A stretch of DNA of 64,000 nt, from NCBI GenBank assembly GCA_900313005.1, contig ONZJ01000002.1:355001-419000 (forward strand). The letters are read 5' to 3'. A program made the translations under genes and the position numbers. The notes beneath the pieces were generated by a model. The model was not told where the DNA came from. It was given only the letters and a program-made list of their open reading frames with translations, and ran no database searches. The DNA comes from Rhodobacteraceae bacterium EL129 (GTDB taxonomy: Bacteria; Pseudomonadota; Alphaproteobacteria; Rhodobacterales; Rhodobacteraceae). This document shows positions 52,423 through 62,659 of the stretch, piece by piece; positions within the stretch are counted from its first letter, which is position 1; each line of letters starts with the position of its first letter.

Positions 52423-53193
52423 ATGCAAATGCGCTCGCACGTCTTAGATTGGATCATCCACCGCCGCGGATTGCGTCGGTGGCGCAGGGCTGCGCGCAAT
52501 GTGACGCAAATGAAGCATTCCGATCTTCGTCGGGAACGCGGCCGCGCCCGTAAGCTGCGGTATTTGTTAAACGAAGTGATATCAGTCGCCGAAAACCGGC
52601 TGGCCCTACCGATGATCGGGTCAAACGCGTTTCCCAAGCCTCATGGAACGGATTGGTCCTGGCGCCCGGCACTGTGGCGCGAGCCTTTGGCGATGCCCGG
52701 AATGTCTTCGGTTGAGAGCAAGTCCATGCTCGGCTCTGAGGTGACATTGTTTCATGACTGTCAACAATCTGAGCTGACCTTGCGTCAGGTGCGCAACAGC
52801 CGCGAGGCGGATCTGGCTCCTTATGGCTTGCGGATGGACGTCTTTAACTTCGATGGGTCGTTTCTGTCGCTGGTGCTGGATATGCCCCTTGATGTGGTCA
52901 ATGGTCTGCAAAAGCGTCACCTGATCCGGATGGATACGATTGTGGAGATGGAAAAGCCGCTTGAGATTTTTGCCCGGCTTAACATCAAACACGGGCCCAA
53001 CACCGAACAGATCGTGCGCGAACTGCCATTGAACGAGGTGCAGTGTATGGTCGAGTTTGATCTGGCCTATTCCAACCTGAATGAAAAACGCATTGAGCGG
53101 GCGTGGATTGATCTGATTTTCGAAAACCCACAGATGAGCCAGGTCACCCTGCGCGATCTGACCTTCAGTCGCAGCCCCCGCGCTGAATTGTAA
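52423..53193 (+). CDS. DUF6478 family protein
   Basis: A 256-residue protein of a family restricted, to my knowledge, to Rhodobacterales. It has a basic N terminus with tryptophans (HVLDWIIHRRGLRRWRRAARNV) and a mixed C-terminal domain (MDVFNFDGSFLSLVLDMP, RLNIKHGPNTEQIVRELPL). Function unknown. The start is directly after the hairpin; see the hairpin entry. Followed 28 bases later by a 125-residue unknown gene. Confidence 0.75.
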   Translation: MQMRSHVLDWIIHRRGLRRWRRAARNVTQMKHSDLRRERGRARKLRYLLNEVISVAENRLALPMIGSNAFPKPHGTDWSWRPALWREPLAMPGMSSVESKSMLGSEVTLFHDCQQSELTLRQVRNSREADLAPYGLRMDVFNFDGSFLSLVLDMPLDVVNGLQKRHLIRMDTIVEMEKPLEIFARLNIKHGPNTEQIVRELPLNEVQCMVEFDLAYSNLNEKRIERAWIDLIFENPQMSQVTLRDLTFSRSPRAEL

Positions 53194-53221
53194 GGGGCTG
53201 AGTTGTGATGGAGACGGCGAC

Positions 53222-53599
53222 ATGAGCGATGTGACACTAACCAAGACACGCCTGTTTGAGGGGGTCTGGGAAGGGGTGCTGACCTATGATGGGACGGGAA
53301 ACTTCCAGCCATCGATCGAAGTGACACATCTGCAAAAGGCTTTGGAGAATGTAGAGGTCACTGAAAAACCCGAAGAGAATCTGTGGGTTGTTCGTGTGCC
53401 AATCCCGGCAGATCTGATTTCGGATGGGGTGCAGACGTTTTTGATCCGTGATGTTCGATCTGATCAGACGCTGAATTCATTTGCTTTGATGTCAGGGGAT
53501 GCGCTGAGCCATGATATCCGGGCCGAGGTGACGTTGCTGCGCGAGGAGTTGGACATGCTCAAACGCGCCTTCCGACGGCATTGTCTGGAGACGATGTAA
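53222..53599 (+). CDS. Hypothetical protein linked to DUF6478
   Basis: A 125-residue soluble protein of predicted beta-sandwich type (TKTRLFEGVWEGVLTYDGTGNFQPSIEVTHL) with a C-terminal helix (RAEVTLLREELDMLKRAFRRH). The coupling to DUF6478 suggests a common process. No family recognised. Confidence 0.7.
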   Translation: MSDVTLTKTRLFEGVWEGVLTYDGTGNFQPSIEVTHLQKALENVEVTEKPEENLWVVRVPIPADLISDGVQTFLIRDVRSDQTLNSFALMSGDALSHDIRAEVTLLREELDMLKRAFRRHCLETM

Positions 53600-53685
53600 A
53601 ATATTGCATATGCCCACCCTGCGGACAAAGCCACCATTCAACGGATAACTCGCTCGCCAGCGATTAAGTATCTATGCGTACAAAG

Positions 53686-54081
53686 TCATTGGCTGTTAGA
53701 ATGACAACGTCGCACAATCCCTCCCAAGTCATTGGGATGACCACAGAAAAAAACATTGCTAATCGGTTTCTCGATAGCAGGGCAAATTGAAAGTTCGAAC
53801 TTCACGTATCGTGTGGAATGGTGATCAAAAGTCATCTGCGGCCCATTCACCTCAAGGACGTCAATTGCATTGAGTAAATCAATTTTCTCGATCCCCAATG
53901 ATACCCATGCGCTCTCGCTACCGCGGAAAAGTCTCTCTGCGATTTCCGCACCAGCTTCCGCATGAGAGTATGGTAGCGCACCATTTCGGAAACAGTTTGC
54001 CACACTAAGTTGAGGAATAGCCAAAATCGCCATGAGTGCCGCAATAATAAAAGTAGCGGAAAGAGTAAAAACCCGTTTCAT
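53686..54081 (-). CDS. Low-GC orphan secreted protein
   Basis: A 131-residue protein with a clear signal peptide (MKRVFTLSATFIIAALMAIL to SVANC) and no recognised domain; contains three to four cysteines (NCFRNG, SICPAIE, FFCGHP, RRCHS), so disulfides are likely. Its GC content is visibly lower (about 45-47 percent by eye) than that of its neighbours, a sign of recent acquisition. The ATG at 54081 begins the signal peptide. Could be a non-coding remnant, but the signal peptide argues for a gene. Confidence 0.55.
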   Translation of the reverse strand: MKRVFTLSATFIIAALMAILAIPQLSVANCFRNGALPYSHAEAGAEIAERLFRGSESAWVSLGIEKIDLLNAIDVLEVNGPQMTFDHHSTRYVKFELSICPAIEKPISNVFFCGHPNDLGGIVRRCHSNSQ

Positions 54082-54122
54082 GCGAAGAAGATAGTATTGG
54101 GTCAACTTGGAAAAAAGGGTTC

Positions 54123-55292
54123 CTAGCTGTCCTTAGTCAGCTTCACCACGGTATTATCGGCTTCAGGGGCCAATTCTTCAAAGTCAAAATTGTCCAACCT
54201 GCGCGCACGTCGTCCGGCTTTGTCAGAAGAAATCTTGATGTCTGCGATGTCCTTGGCCGCTTGCCCGAAATGTCGGTCGAGGTTTTCAACCCGTGTGCCC
54301 AGGCGGTCTACATCCTTGTAAAGTAAACCTAATTCACGGCGAATGGCGCCGGCTTGTTCGCGCATCCGGGCGTCTTTCAGGATCGCGCGCATGGTGTTCA
54401 GCGTGGCCATGCAGGTGGTCGGTGACACGATCCAGACCCGCGCCTCAAACCCGTCGCGCACCAGCTCGGGGAAGTTGGCGTGCAACTCTGCGTACACTGC
54501 CTCGGACGGCAGGAACATCAACGCACCATCAGCGGTTTCCCCATCCATGATGTACTTGTCCGAGATGTCCTTGATGTGTTTTTTGACCGACGTGCGCAGG
54601 AATTTAGCAGCCTCGTTGACCTCCCAGTCGGTGCTGGCGTTGCGCAGGGCCTCATATGCCTCCAGCGGGAATTTGCTATCGATGCAAATGGGACCGGGAG
54701 GGTTCGGCAGGTGGATCAGGCAATCCACACGTTTGCCGTTGGGCAGCGTGTGTTGCAGCTCATAGCTGTCCTTGGGCAAGGCTTTGGACACAATGTCATT
54801 CAGCTGGATTTCCCCAAACGCACCCCGGGTCTGTTTGTTGGACAGGATGTCCTGCAACGTCAACACATCGCCCGACAGGCGGGTGATGTTTTCTTGTGCC
54901 TTGTCGATGGTGACCAGCCGTTCCTGCAATTCGCCCAGGGAATGGGCTGTACGCCGGGCCGAGCCTTGCAGATTTTCGGTCATCTGATTGGAGACCTGCG
55001 CCAGACGTTGCTCCATCAGTTGCAGCATATTGGTCTGCGCCGCCGCCGCGGCTTCGGACACATGGTTGAGACCACCTGCCAACTGGTGTTGGCCGTCGCT
55101 GAGCAATTGCACGCGCTGGTCCATATGAGTCAGCTGCTGCGCCAAAGGGGCCGACAGGCGTGCCGCCCGGCCCGAGGCGCGCACGGCTAGGATCAAGAGG
55201 ATTAGGATCAGAAAAATTACGCCTAGACTGGCTAGGGCAAGCAGAACCATTGGATCATCCAGCGCATAGGATGTGTCGCCGATCTGGATCAT
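54123..55292 (-). CDS. rmuC: DNA recombination protein RmuC
   Basis: A 389-residue protein with an N-terminal membrane helix ([22 protein letters not shown]), a coiled coil (about 50-130) and the RmuC nuclease-like domain ([49 protein letters not shown]). RmuC limits inversions at short repeats. It overlaps mutL by ATGA. Confidence 0.93.
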   Translation of the reverse strand: MIQIGDTSYALDDPMVLLALASLGVIFLILILLILAVRASGRAARLSAPLAQQLTHMDQRVQLLSDGQHQLAGGLNHVSEAAAAAQTNMLQLMEQRLAQVSNQMTENLQGSARRTAHSLGELQERLVTIDKAQENITRLSGDVLTLQDILSNKQTRGAFGEIQLNDIVSKALPKDSYELQHTLPNGKRVDCLIHLPNPPGPICIDSKFPLEAYEALRNASTDWEVNEAAKFLRTSVKKHIKDISDKYIMDGETADGALMFLPSEAVYAELHANFPELVRDGFEARVWIVSPTTCMATLNTMRAILKDARMREQAGAIRRELGLLYKDVDRLGTRVENLDRHFGQAAKDIADIKISSDKAGRRARRLDNFDFEELAPEADNTVVKLTKDS

Positions 55293-57127
55293 GTGCGACC
55301 GAAGAGTTTTTCAATGTCGCTGAGCTTGAGCTCCACATAGGTGGGACGTCCATGATTGCATTGGCCCGAATGGGGCGTCGCTTCCATTTCGCGCAGTAGG
55401 GCATTCATTTCCTCGCCCAGCATGCGGCGGCCTGAGCGGATGGAGCCGTGACAGGCCACCCGGCTGAGGATGGCATCAATCCGGGATTTGACCGTGTGGG
55501 TTTCACCCTGATCCGTCAGATCGTCCATGATGTCCCGGATCAAGGCCTGTGCATTGACGGGCCCCAGGATGGCAGGTGTTTCGCGCACGGCGATACTGCC
55601 CGGCCCAAAGGGCTCGATGACAAGCCCCAGTTCGGCCAGGTCGTCCGCTTGTTCCAGCAGATGTGCAGCCTCCTCCTGAGGCAGTTCGATGATTTCAGGG
55701 ATCAGCAGGGCCTGGGCGGCGACACCGTTTTCTGCCGTTTGCTGTTTCAGCTTTTCATAGACCAGACGTTCGTGAGCGGCGTGTTGATCGACGATCACGA
55801 TCCCAGTTTCAGTCTGCGCGATGATGTAGTTTTCATGCAACTGTGCGCGGGCTGCTCCCAAAGGCAGGTTCTGCGGGGTTGGCTCATCCCGCTCCGACGT
55901 GCCGGCCTCGCCAGGAAGGGGGGCGATCTGGCCGCTGTAGTCGTGCCGTAACTCGGCAAACCCCTGAGATTGTGGGAGGCGTGGCGTGGAGGGGCGGTCC
56001 ATCTGGTAAACACGTGCTGTTGTGGGCTCGGGCTGCATGGCCCCCAATGTGGCCCCGGCCACGGTGGTCGAGGCGCGGTGGCCTGCATCCGCCAACGCAT
56101 GACGCAAGGCCGAGACGATTAATCCGCGCGCCAGACCTGGATCACGGAACCGCACTTCGGATTTGGCAGGGTGCACGTTGACGTCCACTAGCTTGGGTTC
56201 GCATTCGATAAACAGAGCAGCCACCGGATGCCGGTCCCGGCTGAGGAAATCACGATAGGCGGCGCGCAGGGCACCGGTCAGCATTTTGTCACGTACGGGG
56301 CGGCCATTCACGAACAAATACTGCGCTAAAGCGTTGCCGCGCGAATAGGTGGGCAGGGCGGCATAGCCTGTCAGCATCAGCCCCTCGCGTTCGGCATTGA
56401 TGGCCAGGGCGTTGTTGGTAAACTCGCGGCTGAGGATCTTGGACAGGCGACCGTGCAGGGCATCAAACAGATCGCCACTTTCAGGATCGGCGCGGAACAC
56501 CACGCGGCCTTCGCCATTGCCGGTGACATCCCGCAGGGTAAACCCCACGAAGGGCTCGGCCATAGCAAGGCGTTTGATCACATCGCCGATGGCTTGCGCC
56601 TCGGCGCGGTCACTGCGCATGAATTTCAGCCGTGCAGGCGTGGCATAAAATAGGCTGCGCAGGGTGACGATGGTGCCCGCATTCAGGGCGGCGGGTTTAA
56701 CCGGGTCCATCTTGCCGCCCGAGACGTTGATCTCGGCTGCGTCGTGTCCGGCCGCGCGAGAAGTTATGGTCAGCCGACCGACCGCGCCCAGTGAGGGCAG
56801 AGCCTCACCCCGAAAGCCGAAACTGTTGATATTCAGCAAATCCGAGCCGTCGATCTTTGAAGTCGCATGGCGCGATAGCGCCAGTGGTAGATCAGAGGGG
56901 GCGATGCCACAGCCATCATCCGTGACCCTGATCAGCGTTTTGCCACCGTCGGCATAGGCCACGTCAATCCGGGTGGCCCCTGCGTCAATGGCGTTCTCGA
57001 CCAGTTCTTTGACGGCAGAGGCGGGCCGCTCCACCACTTCACCTGCTGCAATCCGGTTGATTGCGGCATCGTCCAATTGCCTGATCACCGGTTGGGATTG
57101 GCTGATTTGGGGGTTGGTTTGGGCCAT
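55289..57127 (-). CDS. mutL: DNA mismatch repair protein MutL
   Basis: A 612-residue MutL: GHKL ATPase ([47 protein letters not shown]) and C-terminal dimerisation domain with the endonuclease motif [15 protein letters not shown] and the [12 protein letters not shown] end; the [13 protein letters not shown] motif fits a MutL with a nicking site. It connects MutS to downstream repair. Confidence 0.95.
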   Translation of the reverse strand: MAQTNPQISQSQPVIRQLDDAAINRIAAGEVVERPASAVKELVENAIDAGATRIDVAYADGGKTLIRVTDDGCGIAPSDLPLALSRHATSKIDGSDLLNINSFGFRGEALPSLGAVGRLTITSRAAGHDAAEINVSGGKMDPVKPAALNAGTIVTLRSLFYATPARLKFMRSDRAEAQAIGDVIKRLAMAEPFVGFTLRDVTGNGEGRVVFRADPESGDLFDALHGRLSKILSREFTNNALAINAEREGLMLTGYAALPTYSRGNALAQYLFVNGRPVRDKMLTGALRAAYRDFLSRDRHPVAALFIECEPKLVDVNVHPAKSEVRFRDPGLARGLIVSALRHALADAGHRASTTVAGATLGAMQPEPTTARVYQMDRPSTPRLPQSQGFAELRHDYSGQIAPLPGEAGTSERDEPTPQNLPLGAARAQLHENYIIAQTETGIVIVDQHAAHERLVYEKLKQQTAENGVAAQALLIPEIIELPQEEAAHLLEQADDLAELGLVIEPFGPGSIAVRETPAILGPVNAQALIRDIMDDLTDQGETHTVKSRIDAILSRVACHGSIRSGRRMLGEEMNALLREMEATPHSGQCNHGRPTYVELKLSDIEKLFGRT

Positions 57128-57196
57128 GGCACAAAACTTAGCATGATACGCCGCGATTCGACCACCTTAGAAACGTCAGTCGGAGACGTTCGATAG

Positions 57197-57224
57197 AGGC
57201 CCCGAACACACATGTCCGGGGCCT
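57197..57224 (-). terminator. Hairpin after amtB
   Basis: AGGCCCCG and CGGGGCCT form an 8-bp stem with a 12-base loop, 23 bases after the amtB stop. The U tract is weak on both strands; the plus side has CCTTTGCGGTTCTTT. Probable terminator or 3'-end structure. Confidence 0.5.
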
Positions 57225-57246
57225 TTGCGGTTCTTTCCTAACGGGC

Positions 57247-58575
57247 TCACACCTTTGAAAACTCGGGATAGGCCTCCATACCCAGCTCGGCCATATCGAG
57301 GCCGTTGATCTCGGTTTCTTCGTCCACGCGCAAACCGACGGTGGCTTGAAGAAGGAACCATACCAATGCGGACGCGGTGGAGACAAACACACCGACGACC
57401 AAGATGGCATAGAGCTGCGTGCCAAAGCTGGCGGCGTCATTGGTGAAACAGACCGCGATAGTGCCCCAGATGCCAGCAAAGAGATGTACTGGGATGGCAC
57501 CCACTACATCGTCGATCTTCAGCCTATCCAGCATCGGCACAGCAAAGACCACGATGGCCCCACCAATTCCGCCGATCAGCGTGGATTGCACCAGGGTTGG
57601 GGTCAAAGGTTCGGCGGTGATCGACACGAGACCGGCCAATGCCCCGTTCAGGATCATTGTGAGGTCAGGTTTCTTGTACAACAACTGCGTCAGGATCAGT
57701 GCGACCGCAGCCCCTGCCGCCGCAGCCGTGTTGGTGTTCGAGAAGATACGACTGATGTCTGCCACATTCGCAGCACTGTCCATATAAAGCTGCGATCCAC
57801 CGTTGAAGCCGAACCATCCCAGCCACAATATGAACGTTCCCAAAGTGGCCAATGCCAGGTTCGAGCCGGGCATCGGGTTCACGCGTCCGCCTTTGTACTT
57901 GCCCAACCTTGGCCCAAGAATGATCGCCCCCATCAGAGCGGCCCAACCGCCGACCGAATGGACCACGGTCGAGCCTGCGAAGTCTTGAAACTCCATGACC
58001 TGCAGGAACCCACCGCCCCATTTCCAGCTGGCCTGGATGGGGTAGATGACAGCTGTCAACACGATGACGAACGCCAAAAACGGCCAGAGCTTGATACGCT
58101 CGGCGACAGCGCCCGACACGATCGAAGCCGTGGCGGCACAGAACATCAGCTGAAAGAAGAAATCCGATCCGACGGAAGCATATGTCAGGTCAGGGTCCGC
58201 TCCTTCAAGCCCCACAGGTTCAAGCGAGGTCACTGATAGCGCGCCCAAAACGCCTTCCATTGTCCAGGCATCGCCGGGATACATCAGGTTGTAGCCGAGG
58301 ATGTAGTAGAAAATAGACGCGAGCGAGAAAAGCGCCATATTCTTGGTCAACTGCATGGTCACGTTCTTACCGCGCACCAGACCGGCCTCGAGCATGGCAA
58401 AGCCTGCGGCCATGAAGAAGACCAGGAACCCCGAGACGAGAAACATGAAAGTGGTGAAAATAAAACCGATTTCGGCGTTGGTGGGTGTGGTGTCCGCCTC
58501 TTGGGTCAGACCGATCGTGGGCAGAAGGGCTGTTGTGGCCAGCACTCCCAAGGTGAGGTGTCTTTGAAAGGTCAT
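57247..58575 (-). CDS. amtB: Ammonium transporter
   Basis: A 442-residue Amt protein with an N-terminal signal-like segment, about eleven hydrophobic segments and the AmtB phrases FFMAAGFAMLEAGLVRGKN, AGSTVVHSVGGWAALMGAI and WFGFNGGSQLYM. The ATG at 58575 starts the signal segment; the longer frame to 58698 is a shadow. The usual glnK partner is not adjacent. Confidence 0.94.
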   Translation of the reverse strand: MTFQRHLTLGVLATTALLPTIGLTQEADTTPTNAEIGFIFTTFMFLVSGFLVFFMAAGFAMLEAGLVRGKNVTMQLTKNMALFSLASIFYYILGYNLMYPGDAWTMEGVLGALSVTSLEPVGLEGADPDLTYASVGSDFFFQLMFCAATASIVSGAVAERIKLWPFLAFVIVLTAVIYPIQASWKWGGGFLQVMEFQDFAGSTVVHSVGGWAALMGAIILGPRLGKYKGGRVNPMPGSNLALATLGTFILWLGWFGFNGGSQLYMDSAANVADISRIFSNTNTAAAAGAAVALILTQLLYKKPDLTMILNGALAGLVSITAEPLTPTLVQSTLIGGIGGAIVVFAVPMLDRLKIDDVVGAIPVHLFAGIWGTIAVCFTNDAASFGTQLYAILVVGVFVSTASALVWFLLQATVGLRVDEETEINGLDMAELGMEAYPEFSKV

Positions 58576-58834
58576 GCGTGTTCCCTGTCTTTTTCTGCTG
58601 TGCGGCGAAGTTGATTTCGCAGATGCAGCAGAGCGATTCTGAAGACGCTGGAACAGGGTTGGCGGGATTTCTGACGAGAAAAACCGGAACGCCTGCACAA
58701 AATATCGGCAAAAAATGGCGGATGCTCGAAATATATGCAGGTCAATTCATCCCCACCGCGTGCGTTTGGGGGGTCAACTTTTGTTTACGCTCAGGATAGA
58801 GTGTCACAAAACACCGGGCACCGGGCAGTAGAGC

Positions 58835-61021
58835 ATGAGTAATTCAGGTCGAAAAAAGCCACGTCTTGTGGCAGAGAAGCGGGTGCCGAAGAAAAAGGCC
58901 CCTGCCAAGCGCAAGCCGCGTGCCACCAAAGCCAAACGGCGCACATCGAAGCGCAAGCGCAATCCCATACTGGCGTTTATCATCGGTATTTTCCGGTGGG
59001 TGTTCCGGCTGGTCTGGAAGGTGACCTGGCGTGTGACGGCCGTATGTTTGATCGCCTTGGCGCTGGCTGTTGGCTATACCTACACCACCTTGCCCGAAGT
59101 AAGCGCCTTTCTGGATGGCCGCGCACGGGGGTCCGTGACGCTGTTGGATCGCGACGGTGAAGTCTTCGCCTGGCGCGGGGATCAATTCGGCGGTGTGGTG
59201 ACCGCACAAAGCGTCAGCAAGCATTTGAAGAACGCGGTTGTGGCCACCGAAGACAAGCGGTTTTACGGCCATTTCGGCCTCAGCCCGCGCGGCATCGCCT
59301 CTGCGGTCAAAATCAACCTCTCCGAGGGACGTGGGCCGCTGTCAGGGCACGGCGGGTCCACCATCACACAACAGACGGCGAAGTTGCTGTGTCTTGGGGT
59401 GAAGTTCGAAAAATCGCAGTGGGAGTCCGAGGCCGATTACATCAATGATTGTCGCCGTGGGTCGCTGGGGCGCAAAGCCCAGGAGGCGATCTTCTCCATG
59501 GCGATGGAGGTGAAATACTCCAAAGATGAAATCCTCTCGATTTATCTGAACCGCGCCTACATGGGGGGTGGGGCGTACGGGGCCGAGGCCGCATCGCAGC
59601 GGTATTTTGGCAAGCCGGCGTCAGCGTTGAGCGCCTCGCAGGCCGCGATGCTGGCGGGTTTGCTGACTGCGCCCACACGTCTGGCGCCAACGTCAAACCT
59701 CAAGCGGTCACAAGATCGGGCCGCCACGATTTTACGCCTGATGCACGAGCAGGGCTATCTGTCGGAGGCCGAGATGAAAGCCGCTCAAACCGATCCGGCG
59801 GTTCTGTCTCAGGCCGCCGAGGCGCAGGCGGGCGGGTACTTTGCCGATTGGGTCATGGACAGCGGACCTGAGTTTTTCACCCGTGACACCACCGAGGACG
59901 TGATCATCAAGACCACGCTGGATCAACGTATCCAGAAGGCTGCAGAAGACGCGCTTAAGTACACTTTTGAAAACAAGGTGCGAGAAGGATCCAAGGCGCA
60001 GGCAGCGATTGTAGTCATGTCCGCTGATGGGGCCGTACGGGCCATGGTCGGCGGGCGCAAATCCAAGGTCACGGGCGCGTTTAACCGCGCGACGATGGCG
60101 AAGCGGCAGACCGGGTCGGCCTTCAAGCCTTTCGTGTTCGCCACAGCACTTGAACTGGGCTACACCAGCGGATCCAGGATCGTAGATGAGCCTTACTGTC
60201 TGGATATCCCCGGATCAGGCCGTTGGTGCCCGGAAAACTACACCCGCAACTACAAAGGCGAAGTGATGCTGACCGAGGCGCTCAAGCAATCGTTGAACAT
60301 TCCGGCGGTGAAGATATCGGAAAGCGTGGGGCGCGATCTGGTCAGTCGTGTAGCCCGCGAATTTGGGATTGAAAGCGATCTGGCCGCCGGGCCTGCCTTG
60401 GCGCTGGGCGCCTCCGAGAGCACCTTGCTGGAAATGTCGGGCGCTTATGCGGGTATTCTGAACGGTGGGTCTTCGGTGACGCCTTATGGGCTGATTGAAC
60501 TGCGTTTGCTGGGCGATGATGATGCATTGATGGGCACAGGCGGCGGGATCGGTGAACGGGTGATCCAGCAAGATGCCGCGGAAGAGCTGATCTACATGAT
60601 GAACCAGGTTGTGAACGGTGGCACAGGCGCGCGTGCCAAGCTGCCGGACCGACAGGCCGCAGGTAAAACCGGCACCACGCAGGCTGCGCGTGATGCGTGG
60701 TTCCTTGGATTTACCGCTGACTACGTGGCCGGTGTCTGGATGGGATATGATGACAACACGCCGCTCAAAGGAGTGACGGGTGGTGGCCTGCCCGCCGAGA
60801 TATGGCGCGAAACGATGGTGCGCGTGCATGCGGGTCTGCCCGCACGCCCCTTGCCCATGACGCGGCGCGAAGGTGGTATTGATGAAGAACCCGAAGAGGT
60901 GTTCGAGCCGGTTCCGCAAACCAACATCAAACCGGAATCCGCGATTGAAGGGATTTTGCGCGACCTGATCAATTCCGGAGAGGTCCGTCCGGGTAGGTCA
61001 GAAAGCGGCAATGATCGCTAG
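58835..61021 (+). CDS. Class A penicillin-binding protein 1A-like
   Basis: A 728-residue bifunctional PBP. A Lys/Arg-rich cytoplasmic tail (residues 1-45) precedes a membrane anchor (VTWRVTAVCLIALALAVGYTY). The transglycosylase has TEDKRFYGHFGLSPRGIASA, GGSTITQQTAKLL, and NRAYMGGGAYGAEAASQ. The transpeptidase has SxxK in GSAFKPF, SxN in QSLNIPA and KTG in AGKTGTTQAARDAWFLGFT. It polymerises and crosslinks peptidoglycan in the periplasm. The very basic N-terminal tail resembles that of other rhodobacterial PBPs. Confidence 0.92.
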   Translation: MSNSGRKKPRLVAEKRVPKKKAPAKRKPRATKAKRRTSKRKRNPILAFIIGIFRWVFRLVWKVTWRVTAVCLIALALAVGYTYTTLPEVSAFLDGRARGSVTLLDRDGEVFAWRGDQFGGVVTAQSVSKHLKNAVVATEDKRFYGHFGLSPRGIASAVKINLSEGRGPLSGHGGSTITQQTAKLLCLGVKFEKSQWESEADYINDCRRGSLGRKAQEAIFSMAMEVKYSKDEILSIYLNRAYMGGGAYGAEAASQRYFGKPASALSASQAAMLAGLLTAPTRLAPTSNLKRSQDRAATILRLMHEQGYLSEAEMKAAQTDPAVLSQAAEAQAGGYFADWVMDSGPEFFTRDTTEDVIIKTTLDQRIQKAAEDALKYTFENKVREGSKAQAAIVVMSADGAVRAMVGGRKSKVTGAFNRATMAKRQTGSAFKPFVFATALELGYTSGSRIVDEPYCLDIPGSGRWCPENYTRNYKGEVMLTEALKQSLNIPAVKISESVGRDLVSRVAREFGIESDLAAGPALALGASESTLLEMSGAYAGILNGGSSVTPYGLIELRLLGDDDALMGTGGGIGERVIQQDAAEELIYMMNQVVNGGTGARAKLPDRQAAGKTGTTQAARDAWFLGFTADYVAGVWMGYDDNTPLKGVTGGGLPAEIWRETMVRVHAGLPARPLPMTRREGGIDEEPEEVFEPVPQTNIKPESAIEGILRDLINSGEVRPGRSESGNDR

Positions 61022-61053
61022 TGCACCCATTCCTGAGGCATGCTCACAAGAAA

Positions 61054-61078
61054 AGGGCGCGCCTTACAGGCACGCCCT
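61054..61078 (-). terminator. Terminator of the mla genes
   Basis: AGGGCGCGCC and GGCACGCCCT form a 10-bp stem with one mismatch and a TTACA loop, in the 82 bases between the convergent PBP and mlaC genes. On the minus strand it is followed by TTTTCTTG, a usable U tract, 26 bases after the mlaC stop. Confidence 0.7.
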
Positions 61079-61103
61079 CGAATTCATGAATGGTCTGACG
61101 CGC

Positions 61104-61709
61104 TTAGCCGGCCTTTTTCAAATCATTGATCAACGCATTCAGATCGCCGTTGCGCTTGTCCAGCATTGAACCGATTTCGGTGCGCTCGGACAGGCGGAGG
61201 CTGACGCCTTCGATCACCATGTCAAAGAACAGGTCCTTTCCTGAGCGGTCCGACACCAGAAACAGCACTTCAAATGGGCTTTCGCCGCGCAGATAGGCTG
61301 TAGATTTCACCTCGTGCCAGGACTTGACCTTGCGCGCGCCTTTCACTTCGATGCGACCGCCTTCAAATTCCTTGAAGCGTTTGCCGTATTTGCGGGCGAT
61401 GTAGCCACGGAACGCCTGGACATAGGCCTTTTTCTGGCTGCCGCTGAGACGTTTGCTGTCGGCCCCCAGTGTGGACATTGCGATCACGTTCACATCCGCA
61501 TAAGAGCGGAAGATTTTTTCGAAATCCCTGATCATCGAGGATACCGATTTACCCGAAGCGATGACACGGTTGATGTCGTTGACAACCTTATCGACCAGGG
61601 TTTTGGCCTCGGCATCGTTCAGCGCGAAGACGCCCGTGGGCAATAGCGCTGCGGCAGTGGTCAACGCTGTGGCAGACAGAAAACTGCGGCGGGTGTGGTT
61701 ACTCATCAT
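61104..61709 (-). CDS. mlaC: MlaC-like phospholipid-binding periplasmic protein
   Basis: A 201-residue Ttg2/MlaC family protein: AKTLVDKVVNDINRVIASGKS, DFEKIFRSYADVNVIAMSTLG, YVQAFRGYIARKYGKRF, and VIEGVSLRLSERTEIGSML. An N-terminal TRRSFLSATA suggests Tat export. It carries lipids between the MlaA complex in the outer membrane and the inner-membrane MlaFEDB importer. Two ATGs (61709 and 61706) fit the GAGG site. Overlaps mlaA by about 11 bases. Confidence 0.88.
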   Translation of the reverse strand: MMSNHTRRSFLSATALTTAAALLPTGVFALNDAEAKTLVDKVVNDINRVIASGKSVSSMIRDFEKIFRSYADVNVIAMSTLGADSKRLSGSQKKAYVQAFRGYIARKYGKRFKEFEGGRIEVKGARKVKSWHEVKSTAYLRGESPFEVLFLVSDRSGKDLFFDMVIEGVSLRLSERTEIGSMLDKRNGDLNALINDLKKAG

Positions 61710-62457
61710 ACGGATCCTCGTAGGGGGTGTCATATGGGTCAAGATAGGCGTCCGAGCTGCCGCCGCCAACCTCGAACGCACGATTTTGCAGATAGAATGA
61801 GCGGGTTTGCGCGTAGCTGTCTGCACTTTCGTAGAGGATCGAATCGAGCGTGTCGGCGAACCGCCCCCGATCGCTGAGGCGCGATGACACCGACGCCGCG
61901 GTGCCCACGTACTTTTCAGGCGACGGCAAAACATAGCTGAGCGGGTTGGTGAAAAGATCAACAAATTTGCCCACTGCATCGCGTTCGGTTGATGGCCCCA
62001 ATAGGGGCAATTCAACATAAGCACCTTGCGGCACACCCCAGGCGTGCAGTGTCATGCCAAAATCCGCATCTGTGGCGGCAGGCATATTCAACTCGGTCGC
62101 CGGGTCGAAGAACCCGCCCAGACCAATCGTTGAGTTGACCACAAACCGATACAGATCTTCTGTCGCACCTTTCATGTTGCCACGCAGCGTGTTGTTGACG
62201 ACCGATTGCGGGATCGACAGGTTGCTGGAAAAACGCCCGACGAGGGTTTCAATGTCGTCAGGGACTATGCCGCTGTAACCCTTGCCCGCAGGTCGAACCA
62301 AAGCGCGATCCACAGTCTTGTTGAACTCGTGCACCTTGCGGTTTTCTTGCTCGAACGGGTCAAAAGGCGCCCCTTCTTCGCGTGTGGTCGTCGGACCGCA
62401 AGCAACCAGCGCAGCAAGGCCCAAGAGGGACACTGCAATGCGCAAGGAACGGGTCAT
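61699..62457 (-). CDS. mlaA: MlaA/VacJ outer-membrane lipoprotein
   Basis: About 252 residues with lipobox LVAC (ALVACGPT), FDPFEQENRKVHEFNKTVDRAL, then the VacJ core (NNTLRGNMKGATEDLYRFVVNSTIGLGGFFDPATELNMP, GVPQGAYVELPLLGPST). With MlaC it removes misplaced phospholipids from the outer leaflet. ATG at 62457 preferred to TTG at 62481, which would add eight residues. Low-complexity acidic/Tyr end (DPYDTPYEDPYDE). Confidence 0.9.
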   Translation of the reverse strand: MTRSLRIAVSLLGLAALVACGPTTTREEGAPFDPFEQENRKVHEFNKTVDRALVRPAGKGYSGIVPDDIETLVGRFSSNLSIPQSVVNNTLRGNMKGATEDLYRFVVNSTIGLGGFFDPATELNMPAATDADFGMTLHAWGVPQGAYVELPLLGPSTERDAVGKFVDLFTNPLSYVLPSPEKYVGTAASVSSRLSDRGRFADTLDSILYESADSYAQTRSFYLQNRAFEVGGGSSDAYLDPYDTPYEDPYDE

Positions 62458-62659
62458 TGATGGGCGGATGAAGTCAGACAAAGCTTTGTTCGCAAATTTA
62501 CCTAGGAAGGTGTTACATAAACCATCTCAGCATACTGCCCAGCGGATCAGAATACGACCCTTGCCTATTGTGGCAGAATGGAGACATTTGCGATATGTCG
62601 CAAACCCAAGGCCGCGTCAATTTAATGCTAACTCAGATCGGTTGTTATAAGGGCGCATG

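Noticed and set aside
57172..57190. Second small hairpin (AACGTC/GACGTT) near amtB
   Set aside because: Short 6-bp stem beside the stronger structure at 57197-57224; likely incidental.
57346..58236. 296-codon plus frame opposite amtB
   Set aside because: Composition is shadow-like (Asp/His/Gln/Arg-rich) and the opposite strand encodes an unmistakable ammonium transporter.
58576..58834. amtB-PBP gap checked for sigma54/NtrC sites and a missing glnK
   Set aside because: No GG-N10-GC pair or NtrC-like palindrome was convincing, and no glnK-like frame is present.
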